From Corythucha ciliata (taxonomy: Eukaryota > Arthropoda > Insecta > Hemiptera > Tingidae), in contig CM075939.1 of assembly GCA_038030265.1 (NCBI GenBank), positions 17,961,253 to 18,025,252 of the forward strand: a stretch of DNA of 64,000 nt, written 5' to 3'. Both the position numbers and the translations under genes were made by a program. Shown in pieces: positions 31,901 through 42,155 of the stretch. Under the pieces are notes generated by a model. The model saw only the letters and a program-made list of their open reading frames with translations. It did no database searches and was not told the DNA's origin. How positions within the stretch are numbered: position 1 is the first letter of the stretch; every line of letters begins with the position of its first letter.

Positions 31901-34435
31901 TTTTCTGTCGGCGTTCTCTGGGCCTTCCATGACCAATCTAGTTAATTTAGTGCGATTTTTTGTTTGATTTGATCTGGTGCGCAACAAAAAGGGCGATTTA
32001 ATCATTTGATGACCAACAAGCAGGTTCATAATGCATGTCGGTTCACCTACCTCTTGGCATCAAATTTCGATGTACGCGTTGGGACACACTTCGGTGTGGT
32101 GATAACCGTCGATTTAGAAATGCTTCGTCGTACACAGGCGCCTCACAGGAGTACCATATCCAAAAGCTCTGGCGTACATGACGCCATGTGCATATCCGCT
32201 TCCTCGAAAAAAGATTAAATCACCCTTTTTGTTGCGCAATAGATCAAATCGAATAAAAAGTTGCACTCCATTAACCAAATTGAACGTGGCCAAAATGATT
32301 GCGAGATTAGCCGAAACATTAAAGGACGCTCCGCTTCCCGAAATTTCGATTACTCCGAGAAAGTCACAAAGCTCAACGTTTCACGCCCAGTTTAGTTGTC
32401 GGGCATACATATATGAGAAATTATGGAAGGAATCCTGAATGGTCTCACACTTTTGCCCTGTTTGTACTTCTTGGACGAACACTTCTGAATGACAAAAGTT
32501 CGCGTACCGAATCCAGTTAGAAAACCTACAATGTCAAGTACCCGAAATAAGGTATAGGCATTTAACAAAAGGAAATGCACTAAAACCCCAGGATCCATCA
32601 AGATAACCTTGAACGCACAGTTAATTTTTTTTAACCTGAGCTTGAGGTAGGTAATGGTCCATGAGATGTACGAGTATGAGGGTTAAAAAAAGTCTTGTAC
32701 CCCACCATCGGCTGGAGCCGGGCCACACATATATTTTTCGTTCGTGGCTTGTACTCACTCTCCGAGCATCCCTCTTCGACCTCACTCTTGACCAAATCAG
32801 CTCAGGTATGAAAAAATGCATCACATATTCGGTTTTATTCTAACTAAACCCTTCACCAATTTTAACGAAAACCTCATTGCACGACCCATGGCCAAGCTTG
32901 TTTTTGAGTGCTCTTGCAGCCAAATCAAGATTGTTTGATGAATTGAGGATTCCAATTGTCATCGCGACGCGCAAGGAAAACCGAATTACTCGCCTCCCAA
33001 CCATAGTATATTAACAGTTGTGTCGAAACGGATTCAAAAATACACCCAAGGAGGCTGGGAAATTTCGTCGTACGACAAAGGTGATTTGCGTGAGGGTGCT
33101 TTTTCAGCTTATGAAACGAAAACGCTCGTGCCAATTATAGTTAACTGTCCCAGTAGAAGCAAAATGATGACACATTTAAGATTCTTTCGGTCTATTAAAG
33201 ACAAAACACATAGAGGGATGTGACCAATTTTTTTTTCAGGCGACAGAATTTGCCGTATTTTTTTTAGCGCGAAATAAAAGTTCACTGACCTAAAGGCAGA
33301 TTTTGTGAATGAATGGAAAAAACAAGAATCACCAAGAGAAAGGGCGAGGGTGGCGAGGACAGAAGTCATTCATAACGACCTTTTTACTACAATCGTTCTT
33401 AGATTAGTAGCAGTGAGTACGCATTTATTTTGACAGGAAAAAAAGCAACAAACGACTGTAAAAATTGAATACACAACAAAAGGTAGGGGGAGGGAGAAAC
33501 TGCGCAATTTTTATTAATTGACCCTGAACGACTTTTGTTGCTTTCTAAAAGGAAAAAAACAAAATTGAAGAAAGGAAAAAAATCGTGTTATTGCGCATCT
33601 CTTGTGTTTGATCGCAGATCGGAGGGCGACCCCAGTCTAAAACCCGTTATTACTTTGTTTCAATCGAGAGGCATCTTCATTTCTCTGACATCGATAAGAG
33701 TTTAAAATTTTATCAGGGATTTCATTAAATAAGAAATGAGCCCCTTGGCGACAATTAGGCGAAATGACAAATTATTGTAGATTTCCTTGTTCGATTGCCA
33801 TGTTTGAAATCGAACTTCGATTGCAATTCCAAGCAAGATTTGTTTCTCAGGTCTCTCTTCAATGGGAAAACTCCCGTGAAGAGAGAGAGAGAGAGAGATA
33901 GAGTGAGAGAGAAAATAGTTTTCTAGACGAAACACTATCATCGACCAACGTCTAGTCGGTCCACAAACCCTTGGCTCGGATTCAGATGGCAATGAATAGT
34001 GAGATCGTGTAACACGTTGCCAAAACGACGCTACCGTTAATTAATTGCGTTCGTTTTTTGCTTCTCTTTCAGAAAAGAGAGACAACTGATTCACGAAACG
34101 CGACAACGACTTCTGAGAATGACGTGTGTCAGCACCGTATGCCGTGTGGTTGGGCCGTCTACGTGCCGTTCACACGTCGCCTACAGCACTTTTTAAAAAA
34201 TACGTAAGACTATGGGACGGAGAGCAAAAAAAACCACTCAGATTTAAACTAAACACACTTTTTTTCACTGATTAGATGTGAATGCTCTCCGAACAAAAGC
34301 TGCGTGAAGACGGACGACGACCTTTCAATAAGCGCTTACGTTTTCCGATGTTTACAGAACGTGACGTCAGGGGAGGAAACGTTCGCATCGCTGTCCTCGT
34401 CGAATAGTTTCAGCCCAAGCGATTTGATGACTTGA
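28963..34435 (+). CDS. Small secreted six-cysteine protein, three exons
   Basis: Proposed exons 28963-29040, 34073-34203 and 34276-34435 join in phase to 122 codons. Exon 1 codes for a signal peptide (hydrophobic ASCALMCALFTTIPAA) ending at GAG|GTGAGT. Exon 2 follows TTTCAG, and exon 3 follows GATTAG. An R-E-K-R furin-like site spans the exon 1-2 junction (residues 25-28). The mature part has six cysteines at 45, 51, 71, 73, 79 and 95 (C-x5-C-x19-C-x-C-x5-C-x15-C), within MPCGWAVYVPFTRR and DDDLSISAYVFRC. Possible N-glycosylation sites are at 35 and 98, and there is a Ser-rich tail. AATAAA at 35247 could end the transcript. It probably acts outside the cell. I do not recognise the family with certainty; a peptide hormone-like, haemolymph or transglutaminase-substrate-like protein are possibilities only. 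Intron 1 (5 kb) holds at least five MITEs. Confidence 0.75.
29905..30028. mobile_element. MITE, 124 bp, TA target duplication (copy 2)
   Basis: Ends GAGAGATTTTGCAA and TTACAAAATCTCTC with TA on both sides. Same family as 17733-17869 and better preserved at its ends; it lacks a short internal segment. It lies in intron 1 of the cysteine-rich protein gene. Confidence 0.85.
30107..30363. mobile_element. MITE with about 55 bp inverted termini
   Basis: GGGGGGTTATTCCGTAA on the left against the complement of TTACAGAATCACCCCCC on the right, continuing inward through CAAAGTTTACGTGTCGTAA and a GGGAGAAGG block. Interior non-coding. Located in intron 1. Confidence 0.75.
30589..30721. mobile_element. 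Diverged relative of the GGCCCGTATT MITE
   Basis: Starts AGGCCCGTATTCATAG and ends CTATGAACACCCAAG, approximately inverted. The start matches the terminus of the element at 18027-18164 apart from one or two bases. The right end is decayed. Confidence 0.5.
30835..31066 (+). repeat. Dispersed repeat, copy 1
   Basis: Shares with 52070-52410, same orientation: GTTGTCAAAA, GAATCTTTCGCTA, CAAAATGTTCTTACTC (one change), ACAGAAAAAAGTGTGCTCTT and CCAGTCACC in the same order. The second copy lies beside LINE sequence, so this may be a piece of that LINE family. Confidence 0.65.
31068..31224. mobile_element. Short MITE with AGGGTTGCCAGGT termini
   Basis: AGGGTTGCCAGGT at 31068 and its exact inverse ACCTGGCAACCCT ending at 31224, each followed inward by a CGTCTTTT-type block. 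Single ends with GGCAACCCTA also occur at about 5629 and 55058. Confidence 0.7.
31227..31949. other. Intron sequence; purine-rich tract
   Basis: A 20-base T run at about 31337-31356 and a homopurine (A+G) tract at about 31818-31888 are the only structures seen. No exon-like segment matches the flanking gene. Confidence 0.5.
31950..32266. mobile_element. MITE with about 54 bp inverted termini
   Basis: Left terminus contains GATTTGATCTGGTGCGCAAC then AAAAAGGGCGATTTAATC; the right holds the inverse with few changes (GATTAAATCACCC, GTTGCGCAATAGATCAAATC). Interior of about 210 bp non-coding. Located in intron 1 of the cysteine-rich protein gene. Confidence 0.82.
32267..33878. other. Intron sequence, nothing recognised
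   Basis: No repeat partner in the window and no coding motif; overlapping short frames are not supported. Confidence 0.5.
33879..33913 (+). repeat. GA microsatellite
   Basis: About 35 bp of GA dinucleotides with two interruptions (ATAGAGTGAG). It lies 160 bp upstream of the exon 2 acceptor. Confidence 0.9.
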
Positions 34436-35735
34436 TAGTGTATTTCTTTACAAAATTAGAGAACAAAAAGCACACATTCACAGGGAAACATGTGCTTTCC
34501 CTGCTGGTAGTCGTAAGACCACAGGTTTCTGTACAAGTTCCTAAAGAATTACACTAATTTTGAAAAAGAAGAAAGCGCGCACGAGGGCAAAATCTCCTCT
34601 TCATACTCTTGAACAACGAGTACTGGTGCATACGAAAAATTTATTTCTCAAAAAAGGTATTAGTTTATTCAAGTCAGCCTTCTAAACTTTCGAAGTTTCA
34701 TTCACATATTATAAATATTTTAGAAATGGAAGTAAAATTATAATGTTGGTCCCTTAAATCATCAACTGTATTTTTAATTCTATAATCCTTAGAACCAAAG
34801 ACGAAACCAAGAAGTGACAGTGGTACGAAGGTTATGAAGCTGACGCGAATATTCTTGTTGTGTAAAGCACCGACTTTAGTATTTATTATTTAAGCTAAAA
34901 GCAATGTGTTATCTAGTAAATTTTATAGATTTTTATTTATTATTAGTTATTTTTTAAATAATTAACTTATTGAAATCTCTGTAGTTTCACATTTCATCTT
35001 CATTTGTACTTAATTAGAAAACGAATTCGCTCCTCTCAGTATTATTATTAATTTCAGTTTGTCAAAGGAGAGCTACATATTTAAATTGAAACAGTCTGAA
35101 TGATTCGGGTTACTGGAGGATACAAATTTGTGAATTACATTATAGTTTAGTTTTGTGAAATAACCCCTTTCTGTTTACCTCATATTCTAGGATTTACTTA
35201 ATTACTCGTAGAGTTACTGCCATTCATTCATCAAACAGACACAATTAATAAAACTATACCATTCGAATAAGTACTTGTGAGCTTTATTAGAAAGTAGAAT
35301 ATTAAAAATAATTTTTTAAGCTGATTTAACGATTAATGCGTTTTTCTTGTCAGATTCTCTTCTGTCTGAATACAGACTTACAGAGGTGCTAGTGACTCAA
35401 ATTCGAATAGTCGTCAGGTTTCTGAGTTCTACCTCTGCGGTACTATTCTTGTTGTCATTTTATTGCTGATACTACGAAAATAGCAGATCCGATTATCTGA
35501 GCTAAGCCAACACGCCAAGACCACGTCCAATAATACTGAAGTAATAATTTACAAGACGACAAAATCCAGTGAAGATATTGTGCAGAATAAAATATTACGG
35601 ACCTTGGTTAGTAGGTACGGAATTATTTTCGAAGCTCCACAATTTACTTGGTTTTCTACAGTGTTTCGCTAGTCTATTCCGCAGTTTTTCGCTAGTCTAT
35701 AGTGCATAAGTAGCCCTAAATCTAAAAATTTGCAT
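34436..35735. other. 3' UTR and intergenic DNA
   Basis: Begins with TAGTGTATTTCTTTACAAAA downstream of the cysteine-rich protein stop. AATAAA at 35247-35252 is a candidate polyadenylation signal, which would give an 0.8 kb 3' UTR. Confidence 0.45.
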
Positions 35736-36335
35736 GCAGGTCAAGTTTCGACGAGTTTACCGTCAAAATCTACAACGATTTGACGACTTGATAGTATATT
35801 TCTTTATAAAATTAGAGAACCAAAAGCACATGCACAGGGAAAGATTCTCGCTTTTCCCGCTGATGCCTCAAAGGCGACAGGCTTCAGTTCAAATGTGTAA
35901 TGAATTACGTGAGACTGTGTAGCATTAGCACGCTGCCGTTAAGGAATTGCGTTCACTTCTTGCTTCTATATAAAAAAAAAGCTAAACTGTTTCATGAAGC
36001 ACAAAAACGAGTGCTTCTGAAAAGTACGTCAGTCAATGCCGTATGCCGTGCGGTTGGGCTTTCTAGTCCCCTTCAGCTCGAACTTAATAAATACCCAAGT
36101 AACATGTTAAGGGGATCAAACAATACCAACAGCTGTAATCTAAACGCACTGTAATTCACTGTTTGGATAAGAATGGAACTGTACGATTCTGATATCGACA
36201 GTAAGTCCCAAATTAGAGAGTATTGGTATGAGAAACGGTGAATGCAAAAAAATAAATATACATTTGATTTAGCCCCGCTTTATCAATTCACAAAAAAAAA
36301 AAAAAAAAATTATAAACGGCCTTTAATGTAAAAAT
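35736..36335 (+). pseudogene. Decayed tandem copy B of the cysteine-rich protein gene
   Basis: 35777-35910 matches the exon 3 end and 3' UTR of the gene at 28963-34435 (GATTTGACGACTTGATAGT, TTAGAGAAC). 35925-36070 matches the end of intron 1 plus exon 2, including GAAGCACAAAAACGAGTGC and the codons for RMPCGWA. A TAG stop follows directly after that motif, the acceptor AG is degraded, and exon 3 is barely visible. It represents a dead duplicate, not an alternative exon. Confidence 0.78.
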
Positions 36336-36336
36336 T

Positions 36337-36775
36337 TGCTTACAGGTCAAGCGTCGAGTAGTAAAACGTGGACCACCGACCACGCATTAGCACGCTGCCG
36401 TGAAGGAATTGCGTTCATTTCTTGTTTCTATTACAAAAAGAAGCTAAACTGATTCACGAAGCACAAAAACGAGTGCTTCTGAAAAGGACGTCAACACCGC
36501 ATGCCGTGAGGTTGGGCCTCCTATTGTCCCTCTGACCACAAGCAAAAAAATGCGTATGACATCAAATAATACCAACAGCAACAGCTCTGTTTTTCACTGT
36601 TTGGATAAGAATGCTACTACTCTCGGAGCAAAAGCTGCGTGAAAACGGACGACGTCCTTTACAGAACCGATGTTTACAGAACGTGATGTCAGTGGAGGAA
36701 ACGTCCTCATAGCTCTTCTCTTCATCGAATAGTTTTAGTCTGAGCGATTTGCCCATATATTTCATTAGAAAATTA
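36337..36775 (+). pseudogene. Decayed tandem copy C of the cysteine-rich protein gene
   Basis: Starts with the same AGGTCAAG leader as copy B (604 bp upstream). 36385-36530 matches exon 2, and 36590-36760 matches exon 3 (GCAAAAGCTGCGTGAAAACG, CGATGTTTACAGAACGTGA). The Cys codon of the PCGW motif is TGA here, and a block coding for SISAYVF is deleted from exon 3. Copies B and C are more like each other in their flanks than either is like the functional gene. Confidence 0.8.
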
Positions 36776-37322
36776 TAATATGTATATGTACTAAGTTAAG
36801 TTCTACTCCTGCCCCTTACCCATGATTATAATTAATGACTTATTAATGATTTTTTTTGGTACACTTACAGATGACGAATTATTTTACCAACAACTGGTTT
36901 AATAAAAACGCATGGTTTTTACCAAAGTCATATGGATTACAAGTCGCGTCGCTTTTGATAAGACACGGTCCTGAAGCATTTTGGCCTCTGCAATTCTTAC
37001 TTTATTCAATTACGAACAAGCTCTCATGAAAGGGCGTAGGTTTTTAACTTTTCCCTGGGGGGCTTCTGCTCTCAAATTTGTTAAAAATTTGTAATTATCA
37101 CTTTGTTTCATTATGTATACAGTATATGCGGTTTAAACACCTAGGAATATGAGATCGGGCATGAGGTCTATTCGTTTGTCGTCCGGAGTTGTCGTGCGAG
37201 GTTGCAAAATTTCGTGCGGCTCGGAGTATTCCGGGACGACAAACGATTAGACCTACTGTAGACTCGTCTCGGCCCCTGAATTCATCCCCGGATTCCCGAT
37301 GAATTCCCTCATCGGGGAAGAT
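36776..37322. other. No gene; strong hairpin before the BEL element
   Basis: 37164-37254 is an inverted repeat: AGGTCTATTCGTTTGTCGTC at the left against the complement of GACGACAAACGATTAGACCT at the right, 24 pairs with one mismatch and one bulge, loop about 42 nt. No LTR of the BEL element was recognised. Confidence 0.65.
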
Positions 37323-38316
37323 GCCAATATTCCATCAATCAACAAATTTCATTATTTGAAGTTAGCATTGAAAGGTGAGGCAGCCAACGAAATCGCTTCA
37401 ATCATTGTCACAGCTCAAAATTATCCTGATGCCGAGTCAATTGATTTCTGTCGTCCGACAATAAGGTAAAATGTCTATTCTGCCAGGGAATCATGCACTT
37501 TATCAATGCTCCAAATTCAAACTTCTCGGGCAAAAGGAAAGAATGTCCTTTGTCGAATCAAAACGCCTTTGTATCAACTGTCTTCGGACGAATCATAAGT
37601 CGGAAAAGTGTTTTTCAAAATTTACGTGTTACGAATGCCAAGGGAAGCATCACACTCTCTTACACTCGGATATTACTTCGTCAGATACAAAAGAAGAAGC
37701 CCCTAAATCTTCTACCGCGTTAACCAGTCTCGTTTCCCAATCAACAGGCATCATTCTAGGTACTGCCTTAATTCATATTTTGGACTCAGCGGGTAAATTT
37801 CAAAAAATTCGAGCAGTCATAGATAGTGGTTCCCAGTCCAGCTATTTAACTGCTGAATGTGCCAATCGCCTAGGCTTGAAAATTCGTCGCGTTAACGTTA
37901 CCATGTCGGGAATAGGGCAAACTCCTGTCAAGGAAATAAAAGGTCTCGTTTCAATTCAAATCAAGCCCATCGATGATGAACCTGAAAAACTCGTTTTAAC
38001 AACTTCTGCTTTAATTTTACCTCGAATTTCAAATTTTCTTCCAACGGTGAAACATCCTTCAAAATTTAGCCATCTGAAAAACTTGAAATTAAGTGACCCT
38101 GAATTTTATAAACCTTCTTCGATTGATTGCCTTTTAGGGGCAGATCTTTACACAGATATCGTCACTGGGGCAAAATTAAATGGGTTTCCTTCAGCTTTAG
38201 AAACCATATTCGGCTGGGTCATCATCGGAAAAACTAGTGAATCAAGTTTACCCACTCATCGTGGGTCGTTTTATAGTAAGGTTACCATTTCGCCAACCCC
38301 TTGTTCCCCTCGGTGA
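37323..38316 (+). pseudogene. BEL/Pao Gag remnant, zinc knuckles and aspartic protease
   Basis: 37323-37467 gives SINKFHYLKLALKGEAANEI, the DUF1759-type Gag motif, ending at a stop. The frame 37471-38316 then gives two zinc-knuckle-like motifs (CINCLRTNHKSEKC; CYECQGKHHTLLH) and a retropepsin-like domain of the DUF1758 type with its active site AVIDSGSQSSYLT. About 200 residues normally found between Gag and the knuckles are deleted. The protease segment itself is uninterrupted. Confidence 0.88.
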
Positions 38317-39000
38317 GTCTAAAACTGTAGCTCAGTCTCGACTTTTCAAACTTGAAAATCGTTTAAAAATCAATCCCAACTTGGCTTCGGCGTACCATAG
38401 TGTTGTTTCAGACTATAGAAGACTCGGGTACCTCGTACCATCGACAGATGAAAATTTCAACGCAGTTAAGGTTTATACCACATCATCCTGTTGTCAAAGA
38501 GCAATCATCAACGACACCGGTTCGTCCTGTTTTCGATGCCTCGGCAAAAACTAGCAGCGGTTATTCGCTCAATGACAGTTTGCTGAGTGGTCCAAAACTT
38601 CATAAAGATGTCGTAGAAATCTTAATCAATTTTCGTTTTCATAAAATTGTCTTAGTTAACGACATTGAGAAAATGTTTTTACAAATAATCGTAAACCCTG
38701 TCGACAGACGATTTCAGTCTCTTTTATATCGAGAACGTCCAGACGCGCCGTTACAGGAACTTGAACTCACACGAGTGACCTTCGGGCAGACTTCTTCACC
38801 CTACTTGGCCATGAAGACTATCCAACGTCTCGTAGAAGAGGAAAAGGATAAGTATCCATTAGCGGCTAAAGCCCTAAATTCAGATCTGTTTGTAGACATC
38901 ATTACTGGAGCTTCAAACATCGATGAAGTAGTTGAGCTCAAAAATCAAATCAATGCACTTCTTCGCGATGGAGGATTTAATCCAAAAGGGTGGAAATCCA
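38317..39000 (+). pseudogene. BEL/Pao reverse transcriptase with altered active site
   Basis: LENRLKINPNL, then after a frameshift HHPVVKEQ, RPVFDASAKTSSGYSLNDSL, DIEKMFLQI and VTFGQTSSPYLA, all typical of BEL RT. The catalytic box, normally YVDD, reads FVDI at 38889-38900, so the second aspartate is lost. At least one frameshift near 38445 and another at about 39000 separate it from its neighbours. Confidence 0.88.
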
Positions 39001-40535
39001 ACTTAAAACAATCGAACTTTCGGGACCAACAGATGAAAATGACTGCGTCAATATCGGTAAAATTCAGAATAACTTTAAAGTTCTCGGACTTCAGTGGCAT
39101 TCTAGCCAAGATTGCTTTTCTTTTGATTTTGAACATCTAAAAATCGTTAACACAAAACGAGGAGTACTTTCCACTCTGGCAAAAATCTGGGACCCTTTCG
39201 GTATTTTAAGTCCAGTTGTTATTTGGATCAAGATTTTCATTCAAAAACTTTGGCAGCAAACCTTGAGTTGGGATGAACCTTTACCGACAAATTTACTCTT
39301 AACCTGGGGCAAATTTTCAAAACAACTTTCGTCTCTGCATCAATTCACCATCCCTAGATTCGTAAATACTTTAAACGTTCTCGAAGTGCAATTGCATGGA
39401 TTTTCGGATGCTTCTCTTAGTGCATACTCGGCAGTTGTTTATTTGCGGATTTCTTATTCCAATCATGCCGTTCAAACCTTTTTTCTCGTCGCTCGTCAAA
39501 GAGTAGCTCCTTTGAAATCGCTAACAATTCCCAGACTAGAACTTCTCGGCGCTCTTCTACTGTCTAAATTAATTCATTATTCGCGTCAAATTATTGAAAA
39601 ACGTTTTATTTCGTTTCAAACTTATGCTTGGTGTGATTCGACAACCGTTTTGAAGTGGATTAATTCCGATCCTAGTCTTTTGAAAACCTTTGTTTCGAAT
39701 AGAATAGCTCAGATTCATTCGTTGCTCGATCCTCTCGTTTTCAGATATGTATCGACGGATGCTAACCCAGCAGATATCGCTAGTCGTGGATGCTATCCAG
39801 ATATTTTTCTTAATTCTTTCGATTGGTTGTACGGTCCATCCTGGTTGTCGAGTAATCAAAACGACTGGCCAAGTAGCGCAGTCTCTCAGCAAGAAGATGA
39901 TGAGTTCATGTCAGAAACAAAGAAGGATAGCGTAGTCCTGACTTCTCTCACTGGTTCAAAACTAGAAACTTTCATTCAAAAATTTTCGTCGTTGGTTAAA
40001 CTCCAAAAAACAATTGCCTGGTATTTTCGTTTCTTTCGTTATTTAAAATCGGATGTGAAAAAGGGTCCTTTGACAATACCTGAATACAATGAAGCATTAC
40101 TTTCGGCAATTAAAGGCACTCAAAATCATTACTTTGGTCGTGATAACAAACAAATGAAGTTAGAAACACCTTACTCACCTCAGTTACAACGCTTGAACCC
40201 GTTTTTAGATAATCAAGGAATACTTCGCGTAGGAGGTAGACCTCGTAATTCCGATTTGGACTTCGATACAAAATTTCCGATCCTACTTCCCAAAAAATGT
40301 CACTTAACGGATTTTATTATCGATCATTATCATTCCTTTTTCGGCCATGTCGGTCCCACTTATTTACAAGCCCTACTTCAGCGGAAATTTTGGATTTTGG
40401 CGTGTAGGAGTATAATTCGTTACAGAATTTTCCGCTGTATTAAATCCTCGAATCTCGACCCCTCCAATGGGTGATCTACCGGGTTTCCGAGTCCAACAAG
40501 GAAAACCCTTCCTTCACGTTTATAATTTATAATTG
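39001..40535 (+). pseudogene. BEL/Pao RNase H and N-terminal integrase
   Basis: Frame open to 40474. KVLGLQWHSSQDCFSF and KIWDPFGILSP (Peptidase_A17/RT connection) lead into RNase H with HGFSDASLSAYSAVVYL, PRLELLGALL, WCDSTTVLKWI and TDANPADIASRG. Then comes the integrase zinc-binding segment (HSFFGHVGPTYLQALLQRKF). A frameshift at about 40463 is followed by MGDLPGFRVQQGKPFLHV, the spacer before the DDE core, and homology ends at about 40535. Confidence 0.88.
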
Positions 40536-41989
40536 GAAAATTACTTATAGGGTTTTCAAGAGAATTAACAATGGACATTGCAACGATCTCAAGAAGGACG
40601 TCTCAAGAACAACATAACAGCTCTGAGAAAGGGGTGAAAATACGTCAGTTTGAGGGGGAATTACGAATCACGGCTTTCATTATTCAATATTTTACAAAAT
40701 TATAGGTATTGTAGGTCGCCTTGTAATGAGGTTCCGGAGGAAACAATTAATTGCGATCTGGAGGTGAGGTTTACGTACATAACATGGTATTTTGGTTTCC
40801 GGAGGCGGACTGTTGGTTTTTCAATTTAAGAGAGGCTTTCGAATTTTTGAGAGACCCCCTGGCGCCGGCGCAATCTTGAGAATATTGTGCATACAGCTGG
40901 TCAACCCCCAAAACGTCTGGTAAACGCCCAACGTAATCTGCTCCACCCCCCCCCCACGAACAAAATTAAATAAATACAAATAATTGTTAAGGACTCCTCT
41001 CACCGTTTACACTCTTCGGTTACCCTCTCACTGCCTCTCATCGACGAATTCCCTACCAATTTAGCCCAGTTCCACTCAAAATCCGCCATTGTTTTGCTCA
41101 GAACAATAATTTCAGACCACAGTGAAAAACCTGATGAACTCAAATTCATTGCGAACAATCATATTGGTCAGTTACCCAGAGCCAAACTTACGCGTTTTTT
41201 TTTCTCAACTTGTTAGTGAAGGAGTTTCAACATTTGAATCTTGCTAGTTGCGTGTACTTTGGACAATTAGAAAGACGAACCGATTAATTGGCTGAATTAT
41301 CAGTGGATGAAGTCGATGGCTGAGAAGAATCACGTGAATTTAATGAGGAAAAGAGGGAACTGAGGACACCAAAAGTATAGTCAGTTAGGCTCGCACAAGC
41401 AGAAGTGATGGCGTATATGATGGTAGCTTAGATAGTAATTAGTGCCCAATCATGGAGCTTGGAGTAGAAGTGGGATGAATCGCATAATCAATTTTTGACG
41501 CAATACATATAAAGGAATACTACTCCTCCGTAATTTACAAACTGGCGTCCCTGAGGAAGCAATGAATTTTGGAATTGATGGTCTGAAGGAGAAGGTGATA
41601 CAGGAGGAAGACCCCGTGGTTCACATCAGTGGACGTGGGTAGATGCCGGCTAATACTAGCACTGAAACTACTTAAAGTAGAGCTTAAAGCATAGGAATAA
41701 CGTAATTAAAAAGCAGCGGTCTCCCTCCAGGTTGAGTTGGAGGCATGAAGTGTTGGTCTTCGAAGTGAAGATCACGCATATCTGATGATCGCGGCATGGG
41801 ACGTTCCATCCAATCAAATGGATCAGCTCATTTCTCTAAAACGTAATCCAAACGGTGCACCTAATGGTTAAAACAGGAAGTATAATTTAATCTCGTCAAT
41901 AAAATATATTGAGAAGTTTTGAAAAACCGTTTCTTACCAACGGCAACAAGAAATAGAAAATACTGCGGGAAGTACACACCCGCAGATCT
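40536..41989. other. No gene seen
   Basis: Unique DNA with a C-run near 40946-40956. It may include the 5' end of the hAT element that follows, but no terminal repeat was found. Confidence 0.5.
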
Positions 41990-42155
41990 CACACCGCTCA
42001 TACAGATCGAGAGAAATTATCTGCAAAGTGCGCCACTTGCAGCAAAACGATTAAAGGAAGACGGGGTGTTTCTTCTAATTTTATAAAACACCTAAAGCGA
42101 CACCCGGACAAATATAAGGAGTATCGCCTTTCAAAGGCAACTGCCAACAGTCCCG

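Larger units (their letters stand above)
37323..40535 (+). mobile_element. Defective BEL/Pao retrotransposon, truncated at both ends
   Basis: Order of domains: Gag, zinc knuckles, aspartic protease, RT, RNase H and start of integrase, as in BEL/Pao. Gag is mostly deleted, the integrase core is missing and no LTRs are seen. At least three frameshifts divide the polyprotein. Individual parts are listed separately. Confidence 0.9.
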
